Positions 52,583-62,855 are shown, counted from the stretch's first letter. The stretch: 64,000 nucleotides of DNA from an uncultured Lachnospiraceae bacterium (GCA_947631505.1 CANRLR010000008.1:1-64000), one strand, 5' to 3'. The notes: generated by a model not told the origin, from the sequence alone. Program-made: numbers and translations.

Positions 52583-53272
52583 TTACACGCATCCGTTCCG
52601 TGTTCTCTTCATCTCTATTTTTTCAAAATCCGATAAAAAACTTTCTATTTTTTTTAGCTTTGATGTAAAAATCATTTTTGAACATGACCCTATCATTATA
52701 CCTATAACAACAGTAGTTGCCACAACAAGAAAAAACACTATTACAAATAAAAAATACACCTGTAAATCATTAACTTTATTAAAAATTGGCGTCATTAATG
52801 CTAAAATAGCAGGAATACTAATCGAACATATTATCAATTCAATTCTATGCCAATTTCGACTTCCCTTTTTCTCTTCTATGTCATATTCCTTTTTAAATTT
52901 CTCTTTCAAATACTTTTGTGCTTTAAAACTAATAAACCCCTGACTACAAAAAAACTTGTTCATCTTTTCTGCCCGAAAACTATAATATGGGTACTTCTGT
53001 TTAAAGCTCTCTCTGTAAATGTAGCATTCTGATATATAAAGTCCAAACACCGCAAATATTTCAATTCCAAATGATATATATATTAGATTCATTTTCCAAT
53101 CATCCCAATTGAATATTAGATAAAATATCAAAAAGATAAAAGCAGTTCCCCCACTTAATAACACCAGAACCAAAAAAAACCAAGAAAGCTTTTTCTTCTT
53201 CTCTCCTCTTTCATATTTCCATTTCTTTTGTTCTTTCCAATACTCATATAACAAATCATCCACAAAATCCAT
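52583..53272 (-). CDS. Uncharacterised membrane protein, 229 residues
   Basis: Two helix pairs (about 28-50 and 58-80; 145-165 and 170-195) flanked by strongly basic segments (KEQKKWKYERGEKKKK, LKEKFKKEYDIEEKKGSRNWHR). No family recognised. Very AT-rich, next to a decayed phage-like regulator, so probably acquired. No good promoter or partner visible; 52336-52417 shows nothing. Confidence 0.65.
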   Translation of the reverse strand: MDFVDDLLYEYWKEQKKWKYERGEKKKKLSWFFLVLVLLSGGTAFIFLIFYLIFNWDDWKMNLIYISFGIEIFAVFGLYISECYIYRESFKQKYPYYSFRAEKMNKFFCSQGFISFKAQKYLKEKFKKEYDIEEKKGSRNWHRIELIICSISIPAILALMTPIFNKVNDLQVYFLFVIVFFLVVATTVVIGIMIGSCSKMIFTSKLKKIESFLSDFEKIEMKRTRNGCV

Positions 53273-53319
53273 ATTTTTCCACTCCTCCTTTTTTGTATAT
53301 CAATCCTTACAACACAAAA

Positions 53320-53351
53320 ACCCGTTATGCTGCAATAGCAGCATAACGGGT
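53320..53351 (-). terminator. Intrinsic terminator of rny
   Basis: ACCCGTTATGCTGC / GCAGCATAACGGGT, perfect 14-bp stem with 4-base loop and T run on the minus strand. Confidence 0.92.
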
Positions 53352-53380
53352 CCATTCATTCTGACAAAATATATTGCAGA

Positions 53381-54952
53381 TTATTTTGCATAATCTACCA
53401 CTCTGGATTCTCGAATCACATTGACCTTGATCTGTCCCGGATACTGCAGTTCTGCCTCTATCTGCTTGGACAAATCACGGGCAAGAAGTACCATTTCATC
53501 ATCATTAATCTGATCTGGTACTACCATCACTCGAACCTCTCTACCTGCCTGAATAGCAAAAGACTTATCGACTCCCTTAAAGCTGTTAGAAATATCCTCT
53601 AATTGTTTCAAACGATTTGTATAAGTTTCCAATGTCTCACGGCGTGCACCCGGACGGGCAGCAGAAATCGCATCTGCTGCCTGTACAAGACAAGCAATCA
53701 TGCTTTCTGCTTCCACATCCCCATGGTGAGCCTCTACAGCATTGATAACCAATGCAGATTCTTTGAACTTACGACACAAGTCAGCACCAAGCTGAATATG
53801 GGAACCTTCCATGTCATGGTCAACCGATTTACCAATGTCATGTAAAAGCCCCGCACGTTTTGCCATACGCACATCCGCACCGACTTCCCCAGCAAGCAAG
53901 CCGGTTAAGTGTGCTACTTCTACAGAATGTTTTAATGCATTCTGTCCATAACTGGTACGGAATTTCATTCTTCCCAATAGACGAATCAATTCTGGGTGAA
54001 TACCATGTACTCCTACTTCCAAAGCTGCTGATTCTCCCTCTTCACGAATCATAGTTTCAACCTCTTTACGAGCTTTTTCTACCATTTCCTCGATTCGGGC
54101 CGGGTGAATACGTCCGTCCACAATTAATTTTTCCAAAGCAATTCTAGCAATTTCTCGACGAATCGGATCAAAACCAGATAAAATAACAGCTTCCGGTGTA
54201 TCATCAATAATCAAATCAATACCGGTAAGATTTTCAAGAGTACGGATATTACGTCCCTCTCGTCCAATAATTCTACCTTTCATCTCATCACTTGGAAGAG
54301 GTACTACAGAAATCGTTGTTTCTGACACATGGTCAGCCGCACATTTCTGTATCGCGGTAACAACAATATCCTTCGCTTTCTTATCTGCCTCATCCTTTGC
54401 CTGACGTTCCAATTCTTTTACCAAAACCGCAGTTTCATGTTTAACATCTTCTTCCACAGTCTTTAATAAGTATTCTTTTGCCTGTTCGGAGGTGAGTCCG
54501 GAAATCTTCTCAAGTTCACGCAAATGGCTCTGACGAAGTTCTTCCACTCTCTCTTTTTCCTTTTCAAAGCCAACTTCCCTTGCATTTAACTTGGATTCCC
54601 TTTTCTCGAGTGCATCCAGTTTCTTGTCTAAAGTTTCTTCTTTCCCTAACACACGTTTCTCGTAACGCTGAACCTCAGAACGACGCTCCTTGATTTCCTT
54701 ATCCAAATCATTTTTCGCCTTCATATTTTCCTCTTTGGCTTCAAGCAACGCCTCGCGTTTCTTCGTTTCTGCTGTTTTTAACGCATCGTCAATTATCTCC
54801 CTTGCTTTCTCCTCTGCACTGCCGACCTTCGCTTCGCTTACCTTTACATGATAGGAAATGGCACATTTCCAAGCGATAAAAGCAGTTACTGCCAAGAGAA
54901 TAAGAACAATTACTACAGCAACGATTACGTGTGCAACTGATAACTCTGGCAC
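53381..54952 (-). CDS. rny: Ribonuclease Y
   Basis: 523 residues from a GTG start at 54952, eight bases behind AAGGAGG; an ATG 18 codons upstream has no site and would precede the membrane helix unusually. One N-terminal membrane helix, a long coiled coil (about 30-200), KH domain ([21 protein letters not shown]) and HD domain ([12 protein letters not shown]...[11 protein letters not shown]). Endonuclease that starts mRNA decay at the membrane. Confidence 0.97.
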   Translation of the reverse strand: MPELSVAHVIVAVVIVLILLAVTAFIAWKCAISYHVKVSEAKVGSAEEKAREIIDDALKTAETKKREALLEAKEENMKAKNDLDKEIKERRSEVQRYEKRVLGKEETLDKKLDALEKRESKLNAREVGFEKEKERVEELRQSHLRELEKISGLTSEQAKEYLLKTVEEDVKHETAVLVKELERQAKDEADKKAKDIVVTAIQKCAADHVSETTISVVPLPSDEMKGRIIGREGRNIRTLENLTGIDLIIDDTPEAVILSGFDPIRREIARIALEKLIVDGRIHPARIEEMVEKARKEVETMIREEGESAALEVGVHGIHPELIRLLGRMKFRTSYGQNALKHSVEVAHLTGLLAGEVGADVRMAKRAGLLHDIGKSVDHDMEGSHIQLGADLCRKFKESALVINAVEAHHGDVEAESMIACLVQAADAISAARPGARRETLETYTNRLKQLEDISNSFKGVDKSFAIQAGREVRVMVVPDQINDDEMVLLARDLSKQIEAELQYPGQIKVNVIRESRVVDYAK

Positions 54953-55029
54953 CAGGTGCACCTCCTTATTTAGTTTCGTTATATGATTACTATTTGCAGG
55001 ATTCACAAATGCACATATATAACAATAGT

Positions 55030-55058
55030 AGTTTACACGTTTTTGACATATTTGTCAA
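55030..55058 (-). promoter_or_regulatory. Promoter of rny
   Basis: Minus strand TTGACA (55053-55058), 17 bases, TAAACT (55030-55035). The 5' leader is about 70 bases. Confidence 0.65.
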
Positions 55059-55162
55059 GAATCCTCTGATAAAGCCACAATTTTCCGTCGTATTTGCCTT
55101 AAATAAATCATGTGCTCTTGTGATGCCGGAATAAATCGGCTTTTAATTCCGCTGATGCAAAA

Positions 55163-58100
55163 TCAGTTATTTACTTTCACTTTCAATTTTGCTTTCTTTT
55201 TACCACATTTTACGGTAATCGTTGCTGTCCCTTTTTTCTTTGCTTTCGCCAAACCGTATTGGTCAACAGAAACAACACTTTTCTTTGAACTCTTATAGGT
55301 GACAGAATCCGTTGTTCTCTTTGTCATGGACTTAATCGCTACGGTATAAGTCTTTCCTTTCTTCAGGGTTTTTCTCTTTGCTTTCAAAGAAAGTTTTTTA
55401 TTTGGTTTTGCCTTTTTCGAAACTTTAACCGTAATCGTCGCTTTCTTTGTTTTGTCTGCAGCAGAAGTCACAGTAATTTTCGTAGTTCCAGCCTTTTTCG
55501 CTTTCACTGTCCCTTTGGCTGATACCGAAGCAACTGCTTTCTTTGAGGATACCCATGTCACAGCCTTACCAAAGCTTCCCATTCCTGTAACTACAGCAGC
55601 CAATTTCAATTTACCACCCTTTTTTAAGTATACCGTCTTTGTTCCCGCTTTTCGGTTTGCTGCTTTCACAGTCACCTTGGATATCTTAGGCTCATTTGAT
55701 GACGTTGTAGTAGTAGAATCATTCACACCATTGGACGAAGTATCCGGCTCTTTAGCGATTTCTTCTTTCTTATCCTCAGATTTTTCATTGTTAAAATCCG
55801 CCGGTCTTTCTTTCTCCATACTGTCCGGATTGGTTAAATCAAATGCCATATAATCTGATTTTACCACATTATAATTACCTGTTTTGGATGCCGAAGTAAG
55901 ATAAAGATAAGAGTCGTTCTTATCCATTTCATTTGCTACTACAGTATTCAGTCCGCTAGCTTTCAATTTGCTCTTATCGACAGAAACAGAAGCCTTGCCA
56001 TCTTTTACGTCCGCTGTCAGACAGGTTGTTCCATTCATCTGAAAACGAATCTTTGCCGCTTCACTGTTTTTTGTTTCTGCGGTAAATGTCACTTTATCCC
56101 CGTCAACTTTTCCTGACAAAAAAATGTCATCTGAAGTTTTATAATATCCCAAGGAATTTACCAAAGTTGAAACCGATGCAAATTGTTTATCCAGCCATTC
56201 CACTCTCTTATTCAAAAATGTCTGGATAGAAGCAACCGAATCCTCAAAATTCTGAGACGTCGCACCACTATATTCCGTGTTGTAGGTGTAGCACCATCTA
56301 ACATCATTCGCTGCACCGGCTTCTTTTAGATCGGTCTTATACTGGTCGATCAGCCCACCTTTTTTTATCATATTTTCGATTACCGGGCGGATTTTATGAT
56401 ATTTTTCATAAGCTAAGGTAAGGAAATAGGGATCACGAATCAACATACGGTTCCACTGAACGGTCTGATAATACTGCTCCTCTGTGAATTTATCGATTGT
56501 CGTCTGCCAGCTTGTCGGATAATTGGTATTGATATTAAACATATTCGTATTGCCCCAACACCAGTCAAAATCCCACTGCGGACCGAATTTAGCCAGTTCA
56601 CCAACATCTTTGTAGAAGAAAAAGCTGTTCTTCATACTATCCCAGTTCATCGCATATTCACAAAACAGAAAATTATTCACAAGGCTGTCCATATCGAACA
56701 ATTCACTGTAATGCTTGCCATCATTTACATGATCCGTATATGTGACCGCTGTATAGTGGGCGTCCTTCCACTGTTTTTCCCTGCTGCCTTCCTTGTCAGT
56801 GTAATATTTCTGGGTACCATTGTTAAAATAGAAATCATCACTATGCAGTGCATACTCAAAAGCTTGTGTATAGTTCTTTGCATATTCAAACAAGGATGTA
56901 CTCTTGAAACTATTCACAATTGCCCGTTTTTCTGCATCTGTTTCAGCATCCTCTCCCGGCTCGGGAGCACTGAAATACATTGGTTGTTTATAGTTTGTTG
57001 CAATACTTGCCAGTGTATTATCCCCAATACTGTAAAAGTCCATTTCAGCAAGAAAACCTCCCGTAGTATCCGGAAGCGTAATATCATAATCAGCAAAATC
57101 ATAAACATGAACCGGATTCTCATAATAACTGATATTGGTCAGATCACAATCCTCTCCCGTCAGATGCAATTTTAGCATTTCCGGAAAACCAAAATCATTT
57201 TGTGCACTGGCATCAAATACCGTTGTCTTCCCATTTGCCCCCGTAATGTCGCCATGCATCGTAATCCTATTTCCGATTCTTTTAATAGAGAGTTTCACAT
57301 CCGCATCGGCTAATATGTCCTTCCTCCTATCATTGCAGATATTACTAATATTTCCTTCCCACTTTGCTGCAGCATTCTCGCCATTATACCACCAAATATT
57401 GCCATTACACACCGCTGTTAAATAGTTGGCCTCATCCTGCGATGCAAGTTCTACAACAAAATTGTCATATTCCTGATTGGTCTTATATCCTTTATTGTGG
57501 AACTCAAAGGATAGACTGAAGTCTCCCGTCAAAGAAATCCAATCCGTTTTTGCTTCTGCAAAATTGCCGCAGGACAAATCTGGAATTGCTATTTTTTCTA
57601 CCTCATCAGAACCCGCTGCATCATAAGTCACTCTTTTCTCATCTATCCAGGAATAGTCCGAAGCCATAATGGTTTCTAATTCACTGATAAACTCTTTTCT
57701 TTTCGTCTTATCCCATCCATTTTCTTTTGCGACTGCTTTACCGATCGTATCTGCCGCATCCTCACCAATACCCGTCCAGTCAGTAATGTCAATCCGGCCC
57801 GGGTCCACACGGCGATGTTCACAGAGCTGATACACACCTTCATACTGTCCGTTATAAATCAGTGTTACATTCGTAGACTTAAAGTAAAATTCTGTACCGA
57901 TATCACCGGAAAAATCATACAGCAATTTATTGCGCAGCAAAGAGTGGTCAATATCATTGGCCAGCAAAACCCAATGTTTACTCGTATAGGACTTGGATGT
58001 TCCATCCTCATTCTGCTCGGCACCTAATCCCAGCAGATCTGCCTTTTCACTCAACTTAAGTTTAAAGGGACGCTTTGGACGGTAGGCAGTGGAATTCCCC

Positions 58101-58660
58101 CTCAGCTTGACCTGTCCGGTACCATCATACCAGTAATCCTCGTTCTGATAGGTATCATTTCCTACCAATTTGATGGAGGTATTCTCTTCCTCTGTATAAT
58201 CCTTTGTTACATCATAATAATTGGTTTCCGAGTTAATATAAATAACCGGAGTCTTACTACAGTAAATCGTAAGTTTGGTATCCCCAATTGCCCCATAGAT
58301 CACACTTTCCAAATACTCTTCCGTAATCTCCAGTGCCGGCTGCTGTACACTTTTCACTGTCTCATAGACAACCTTATTTCCATCTTGCCCGGAAACCACC
58401 TTCTTTACCGTCCATAAAACATTCTCCGTCACTTCTTCCGTTACGGCATCCTGCGTATGTAATACTTTCAACGTGTCTCCCGGTTTCACATAGGCATGAT
58501 CAAAGGAATAACCATCTGCCGACATTGCCGTCGTATTGTCGTTGATTTCCACCCCTTCCTCCACAGCAGCTGCTGCCCGCAGTGGAGATGGAATACCTGT
58601 TACTATAAGTGCCGCTGTGCAAAGAACACATAACACCTTTTTCACCATTTTTTTACACAT
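55163..58660 (-). CDS. Large secreted CotH-kinase-type protein with Big_2 repeats
   Basis: 1165 residues. Signal peptide cut near RAAAA (28-32). CotH-like pseudokinase blocks: QVKLRGNSTAYRPKRPFKLK (183-202), NDIDHSLLRNKLLYDF (235-250), VTLIYNGQYEGVYQLCEHR (265-283), and the metal-binding Asp motif GPQWDFDWCWGN (693-704). Between about 358 and 520 an extra beta-rich, concanavalin-like domain (DFSLSFEFHNKGYKTNQEYD...) interrupts the kinase. The C-terminal 180 residues hold two Big_2-like domains (VTWVSSKKAVASVSAKGTVK) for wall binding. Spore CotH phosphorylates coat proteins; this surface version may act on wall or host glycoproteins. Confidence 0.85.
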   Translation of the reverse strand: MCKKMVKKVLCVLCTAALIVTGIPSPLRAAAAVEEGVEINDNTTAMSADGYSFDHAYVKPGDTLKVLHTQDAVTEEVTENVLWTVKKVVSGQDGNKVVYETVKSVQQPALEITEEYLESVIYGAIGDTKLTIYCSKTPVIYINSETNYYDVTKDYTEEENTSIKLVGNDTYQNEDYWYDGTGQVKLRGNSTAYRPKRPFKLKLSEKADLLGLGAEQNEDGTSKSYTSKHWVLLANDIDHSLLRNKLLYDFSGDIGTEFYFKSTNVTLIYNGQYEGVYQLCEHRRVDPGRIDITDWTGIGEDAADTIGKAVAKENGWDKTKRKEFISELETIMASDYSWIDEKRVTYDAAGSDEVEKIAIPDLSCGNFAEAKTDWISLTGDFSLSFEFHNKGYKTNQEYDNFVVELASQDEANYLTAVCNGNIWWYNGENAAAKWEGNISNICNDRRKDILADADVKLSIKRIGNRITMHGDITGANGKTTVFDASAQNDFGFPEMLKLHLTGEDCDLTNISYYENPVHVYDFADYDITLPDTTGGFLAEMDFYSIGDNTLASIATNYKQPMYFSAPEPGEDAETDAEKRAIVNSFKSTSLFEYAKNYTQAFEYALHSDDFYFNNGTQKYYTDKEGSREKQWKDAHYTAVTYTDHVNDGKHYSELFDMDSLVNNFLFCEYAMNWDSMKNSFFFYKDVGELAKFGPQWDFDWCWGNTNMFNINTNYPTSWQTTIDKFTEEQYYQTVQWNRMLIRDPYFLTLAYEKYHKIRPVIENMIKKGGLIDQYKTDLKEAGAANDVRWCYTYNTEYSGATSQNFEDSVASIQTFLNKRVEWLDKQFASVSTLVNSLGYYKTSDDIFLSGKVDGDKVTFTAETKNSEAAKIRFQMNGTTCLTADVKDGKASVSVDKSKLKASGLNTVVANEMDKNDSYLYLTSASKTGNYNVVKSDYMAFDLTNPDSMEKERPADFNNEKSEDKKEEIAKEPDTSSNGVNDSTTTTSSNEPKISKVTVKAANRKAGTKTVYLKKGGKLKLAAVVTGMGSFGKAVTWVSSKKAVASVSAKGTVKAKKAGTTKITVTSAADKTKKATITVKVSKKAKPNKKLSLKAKRKTLKKGKTYTVAIKSMTKRTTDSVTYKSSKKSVVSVDQYGLAKAKKKGTATITVKCGKKKAKLKVKVNN

Positions 58661-58705
58661 ACAAGGGTCCTCCGTTTCGTTCTTTCAATTAATATACTTA
58701 AATTA

Positions 58706-58753
58706 ATTATAACGTTCGGGAGAAACATAAGTCAATAAATAAATTATTGACTT
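58706..58753 (-). promoter_or_regulatory. CotH-like gene promoter with 10-bp inverted repeat
   Basis: Minus strand TTGACT (58730-58735), 18 bases, TATAAT (58706-58711). The perfect inverted repeat AAGTCAATAA / TTATTGACTT (58729-58753) covers the -35 box and the end of fliB. Confidence 0.65.
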
Positions 58754-59931
58754 ACACTTTTGCACAGATTGTCCAAATCATAAGCTTCTTCGAATAAACA
58801 TTCTTCCGCCAGATAATCTAGATTTTCCTCTGAATGCTCCACCTCTTTCGCATAAATCCTCACAATTTTCTGCCAATCCTCTAAATCAAATTTTCCGTTC
58901 TTCTCTGCAATACACATCATATTTATATCCCGTATCATAAGAAAAGAAATGGCAATAAATTTTGCTTTTCCCAAAAAATCATAATCATCAACACACCGTG
59001 CCAGACACATAAAAGTATAATACACCATCAAATGCTCATACACATATTCCCTGTCAGTTTCCTCTATATCTAATTTTAACTTTTCTAAATCCTCCTCATA
59101 TTGAACCATTCCATTTTCCGGTTTTACATACCGGCTCTGCAACTTCTCTAAAAAGTTCTCCCATTCCGCATTGATACTGGCTATTGCCGTAAAGGAACAC
59201 ATTCGCTGAAGAAAATAACCATAACACTGAGAGAGATTCATTTCACTTTTATATCGTTTCCCCCACTTCTCTTTTTCTGACATATATTTTACTGTGTCCA
59301 CTGACGGAATCTCCATTTCACGTCCCTCATTCAAATATCCCTGCACTTCTTTTGCATACAATAAAAAGGATACCGTTCTCTCTTCAATCGATACTTCCCT
59401 ATTTTGCAAAATTTCGATTGCCCGGTTTCTTGCATGCAGCACCACTCTTGCCAGAGCAAGCTCCTCTTCACTTTCTTCAAAGTCTAACTCACCCTCTGTT
59501 TCCTGTTCCACAAATGAAATCTTTTCTTTCTTCCCAAATATCAAGCGTCCTGCCTCGGGACAACTGGCACTGATTGCCACCTCACGCGCCCCACCAAATT
59601 CAAAAAAATTTCTCGGTGTAAAGGTGCAGACATAGCACAAGGCATCCTCTCCCAGCTCCTTATAGATTTCACAGAGATTCTTCTCATTCAAAAACGGACA
59701 CCTTCGATTTTCTCCCAAAGAAAAGCCATGCCTTTCATAGACATCTGCGTCCTCACTACTGTACTCCTTCATCAGAGAACGAAGCTTCTCCCCAAATTCC
59801 CCCTCGACACTCATATAGTAAGCATAACTCTCATCATCAATGTCAATTTCCCAGCCGGCACAGCAGGTATCCTCACACTGACCGGCAATACATTTAAAAT
59901 TCTCGTAATAACTTGGATATCGTAACTTCAT
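58744..59931 (-). CDS. fliB: Flagellin lysine-N-methylase
   Basis: 395 residues. Cysteine-rich motifs NFKCIAGQCEDTCCAGWEIDID, CPFLNEKNLCEIY, CYVCTFTPR and SASCPEAGR match FliB, which methylates lysines of flagellin and may use an iron-sulfur cluster. The rest is helical. No flagellar genes are adjacent, yet its presence suggests flagella elsewhere in the genome. AAAGG precedes the ATG. No promoter is shared with the CotH-like gene. Confidence 0.92.
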   Translation of the reverse strand: MKLRYPSYYENFKCIAGQCEDTCCAGWEIDIDDESYAYYMSVEGEFGEKLRSLMKEYSSEDADVYERHGFSLGENRRCPFLNEKNLCEIYKELGEDALCYVCTFTPRNFFEFGGAREVAISASCPEAGRLIFGKKEKISFVEQETEGELDFEESEEELALARVVLHARNRAIEILQNREVSIEERTVSFLLYAKEVQGYLNEGREMEIPSVDTVKYMSEKEKWGKRYKSEMNLSQCYGYFLQRMCSFTAIASINAEWENFLEKLQSRYVKPENGMVQYEEDLEKLKLDIEETDREYVYEHLMVYYTFMCLARCVDDYDFLGKAKFIAISFLMIRDINMMCIAEKNGKFDLEDWQKIVRIYAKEVEHSEENLDYLAEECLFEEAYDLDNLCKSVSQ

Positions 59932-60006
59932 ATTCGCCTTTTCCCTCTTCTCTTTTATTTCATCTCTGCCTTTTTATTTTACACCTTATTGGATGGAAAC
60001 GAAAGC

Positions 60007-60174
60007 AAAAAAAGCGTCGTGAGAATCCGACGCTCTTGAAGTTTGCCAAAGGCAAACTTCGCTCCGCAAATGTCGAACTTTCCTATACAATGAGAAAAGC
60101 GTCGTAGAAATCCGACGCTTTTTCATTTACTTGTGTCAAACATTGCTCTGCAAATGAGAACTTTCCCATGCTAT
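60007..60174 (-). repeat. Two tandem copies of a terminator-bearing intergenic repeat
   Basis: Copy A (60007-60086) and copy B (60094-60174) share, on the minus strand, GGAAAGTTC, then CATTTGC-x-GAGC, a variable middle, and the terminator AGCGTCGGATT...ACGACGCTTTT. Copy A also has a perfect inner stem GAAGTTTGCC / GGCAAACTTC (60038-60060). Both follow the stop of the FN3 protein gene. Nothing else is seen in 59932-60188. Confidence 0.7.
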
Positions 60175-60188
60175 AAAATCCTGCCGTG

Positions 60189-61604
60189 TTAAATCAGTTT
60201 GTTCGTTTTAAGAGCAATTACCCGGTCTACCGGATATTTACAACTGGTATAATGGCTGGAGGAGAACAGGGCATAGGTATAAGTGCCGTAAATTGCTACT
60301 CCCTCTACCATTGGCGGCATGGTCGTTACTGCCAATGCCGTGTTCTTCAATATTTTTCCATTTGTTCCTACATTAGAATAAGACGGATAATAGGTCCGAA
60401 TCTGGGAAATATAACCGGATTTTGCTTTTTTGGTCCGATAACTTCTTGTGAGAATCATTTTGCCATCCGTATCAAACGTAATTCCCTGCGTTTTGCTTGG
60501 CACAGCCATTGTGTAAGTCTGCTGCAGCGATGGTGCTTTTTTCTTGTCCGCAATACTATAACCATACATAGTAGAACTACTTTGACTGAATGAGCCGACC
60601 CACAGAACATCATTATAATATCCCATAAAAGATGCCGTACCGTTTACTTTATTCACGGTACTATAACCTGCCAGTGTTGTATACGAAGTTCCCGCATTTA
60701 CCGCATCGGTTACAACACTGTACGGAAAACTGGCAACGTTTGTTCCTTTTGAAATCCATACATTCGTTCCATCATATGCCATTCCACCAACTTTTGCCTT
60801 GCTTGGCAGAACAATTGTTGTAATATAAGACTTCGACGCCTTACTGATTACATAAATTACAGAATAATCCACCCCTTTTGAATCATACGCAGAAATCAAA
60901 AGATAACTTCCTGCATGACAGATTGCCTGTGGAACCATACTGGTACATTTAAAACCTGCCACATTGGTTGTTTTCATACCGGGAATGGCAAAGCTCTTAT
61001 TATAATTCATATAAGTCCGCATTTTCTTATAGGTCTTATAGGCTGGTGACTTAGTAAATGATGTCTTTGTGCTATATTTTTTTGCTGTTTTTGATGTAGC
61101 GGATACGGATGCTGTCTTTGCCGACAATGCCGTAGACAAATCACTTTCTACAATAGCACTGCCAACCTTCTTGTAAGCAGTCATACGAAAATAGTACGTA
61201 GTATTCTGCAACAATGACTTTTTGTCATAGGTTGTTACCGCACCATCCGAAATCGTTGCTGTCTTTGTGTATGCACTATCCGTAGATGGACGGGAATAAA
61301 TAACATAGCCATCCGCTCCCTCTACCTTTTTCCATGTGATGCGGATCCGTTTGGAACCCCCCCGGAGACTAATCGTCGGTGCAGCCGGTTTGTACAATTC
61401 CAGCTGATTGTCCGGAACTGGTGTCGGCGTCACTTCTGTCCCTGTGATACTGCCGCCAGAGACCACCCCGGTTGTTTGTGAAGAATTTTCTGCTGCCGTC
61501 TCTGCTGCTCTTGCCTCTTTCCAGCTGTTCTGTGGAAGAACTCCCGCCACCATCGCCAAGGTGAGACACATGGCCATCGCCTTTGCTGTTTTTTTCTTTT
61601 TCAT
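60189..61604 (-). CDS. Secreted fibronectin type III protein with propeller-like domain
   Basis: 471 residues from MKKKKTAKAMAMCLTLAMVA, behind GGAGG at five bases; four more codons open upstream from TTG. Signal peptide cut near ARAAET. A short Thr/Pro-rich linker (VTPTPVPDNQ), then one fibronectin type III domain (residues about 70-155: AAPTISLRGGSKRIRITWKKVEGADGYVIYSR). The C-terminal 270 residues show repeated strand blocks (YDGTNVWISKGTNVASF, YNDVLWVGSFSQ) that suggest a propeller. Surface protein, perhaps a sugar or wall binder. Confidence 0.82.
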   Translation of the reverse strand: MKKKKTAKAMAMCLTLAMVAGVLPQNSWKEARAAETAAENSSQTTGVVSGGSITGTEVTPTPVPDNQLELYKPAAPTISLRGGSKRIRITWKKVEGADGYVIYSRPSTDSAYTKTATISDGAVTTYDKKSLLQNTTYYFRMTAYKKVGSAIVESDLSTALSAKTASVSATSKTAKKYSTKTSFTKSPAYKTYKKMRTYMNYNKSFAIPGMKTTNVAGFKCTSMVPQAICHAGSYLLISAYDSKGVDYSVIYVISKASKSYITTIVLPSKAKVGGMAYDGTNVWISKGTNVASFPYSVVTDAVNAGTSYTTLAGYSTVNKVNGTASFMGYYNDVLWVGSFSQSSSTMYGYSIADKKKAPSLQQTYTMAVPSKTQGITFDTDGKMILTRSYRTKKAKSGYISQIRTYYPSYSNVGTNGKILKNTALAVTTMPPMVEGVAIYGTYTYALFSSSHYTSCKYPVDRVIALKTNKLI

Positions 61605-61785
61605 ATGAACCTCCAATCTGTAGGAACTTTTCCTACACTCCTATTATTCAGAATAACTATACTATAACACCAGATTTTGTCAAGGACGTGAAAAAAGTAT
61701 GGCATTTATTTGACATTTTCTTACCAATTTTGTAGTATGGATTCAGCGATTACACGAACATTTCAGTAGTAGATCGGAGGTACTC

Positions 61786-62373
61786 ATGAACGATGCGCTG
61801 TTGGGAATCCACACAGAAGAAATCCAAAGGGACGGAAAGGATACCTATCATTTTCACCGCTATGAACCGACTCCTTATGCGGTTATTGACACCCTTTTTG
61901 ATGTCTATACCCCTCAAAAAGAAGATGTCCTTGTGGATTTTGGCTGTGGACTGGGACGACTTAATTTCTACTTGGAACATCGCTTTGGTATACAGTCCGT
62001 AGGAGTAGAAATGGTAGAAGCTTATTATTTGCGTGCTCTGGAAAACCAAAAGACCTATAACGGAAAAAAAGAGAACATTTCCTTTGTCCATACGGCAGCA
62101 CAAGATTATGAAATCTCTTCTTTCGATACGATATTTTACTTTTTTAATCCGTTTTCTGTCAATATATTCCGTCGCGTTGTGAATCACATTCTAGCATCCT
62201 TTGAAAGTCACCCGCGAAAAATCACCTTGCTTTTGTACTACCCGGAAGATGAATGCATTTTCTATTTAGAACATCATACGGATTTCCGGCTTGTAGATGA
62301 AATTGCTGCCAGTGACACAATTACCAAAGACCGTCGTGAACGCTTTTGTGTCTATTCACTGACCGGACTCTGA
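61786..62373 (+). CDS. Class I SAM-dependent methyltransferase
   Basis: 195 residues. SAM-binding motif VLVDFGCGLGRLNFYL followed by the acidic ribose-binding GVEMVEAYYL and motif IV FDTIFYFFNPFS. Substrate unknown. CGGAGG is well placed before the ATG. Its end overlaps by 22 bases the convergent gene below. Confidence 0.88.
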   Translation: MNDALLGIHTEEIQRDGKDTYHFHRYEPTPYAVIDTLFDVYTPQKEDVLVDFGCGLGRLNFYLEHRFGIQSVGVEMVEAYYLRALENQKTYNGKKENISFVHTAAQDYEISSFDTIFYFFNPFSVNIFRRVVNHILASFESHPRKITLLLYYPEDECIFYLEHHTDFRLVDEIAASDTITKDRRERFCVYSLTGL

Positions 62374-62855
62374 TACCGCTCCCAGCCTGCGACAGACTTT
62401 TCAAATAGAACACAGAGCCAGTAGGTATCTATTTCCTCCTCCTCTTCTTCTTTAGGAACATCAATTCCAAATTCATAAGCATATCCAGTCTCTACGGTAT
62501 CCTCCACAACGGTAAACACAGTTCCTTTTGTCAGCCGTTTCAACACCGCTTCCTGTGCTGGTGCCGGCACATCTTCATCGGGAATTTCCCGCTGCAGCAT
62601 ACCATTCGCATCATAATATTTCAATCCCTCTTTCATAAATCTGGCAATCCTTGCATTTTCCAGTCTGAGCAGAATCTCTCCACAGAACATATCCTGATAT
62701 CGGCTGTTCTGTGAATTCTTTGCTTTAATAACTGCACCGTTAAAAGTAAACTCCATTCTGTCCTCCAAAAAAGAGAATTCTAAAATATTGGAATCATCAA
62801 AACAAATCTGATTCAGTTCATTCACACATTGAAATTTCATTTTCCCTTCACTCAC
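62352..62855 (-). CDS. Uncharacterised 167-residue protein
   Basis: Soluble, acidic, beta-rich N-terminus (FQCVNELNQICFDDSNILEFSFLEDRMEFTFNG), a poly-Glu stretch late (PKEEEEEEIDTYW). I do not know the family. It starts with GTG overlapping the upstream stop (GTGA), so it is coupled to the membrane protein before it; ATG at 62840 is an alternative. Confidence 0.72.
   Translation of the reverse strand: MSEGKMKFQCVNELNQICFDDSNILEFSFLEDRMEFTFNGAVIKAKNSQNSRYQDMFCGEILLRLENARIARFMKEGLKYYDANGMLQREIPDEDVPAPAQEAVLKRLTKGTVFTVVEDTVETGYAYEFGIDVPKEEEEEEIDTYWLCVLFEKSVAGWERYQSPVSE

Noticed and set aside
55452-55853. 133-residue plus-strand ORF
   Set aside because: Antisense to the Lys-rich Big_2 region of the CotH-like gene; Lys and Val codons on one strand leave the other frame open.
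60007-60174. Short repeats with palindromes considered as a CRISPR array
   Set aside because: Only two diverged copies, no constant-length unique spacers, and a terminator inside each copy; no cas genes nearby.
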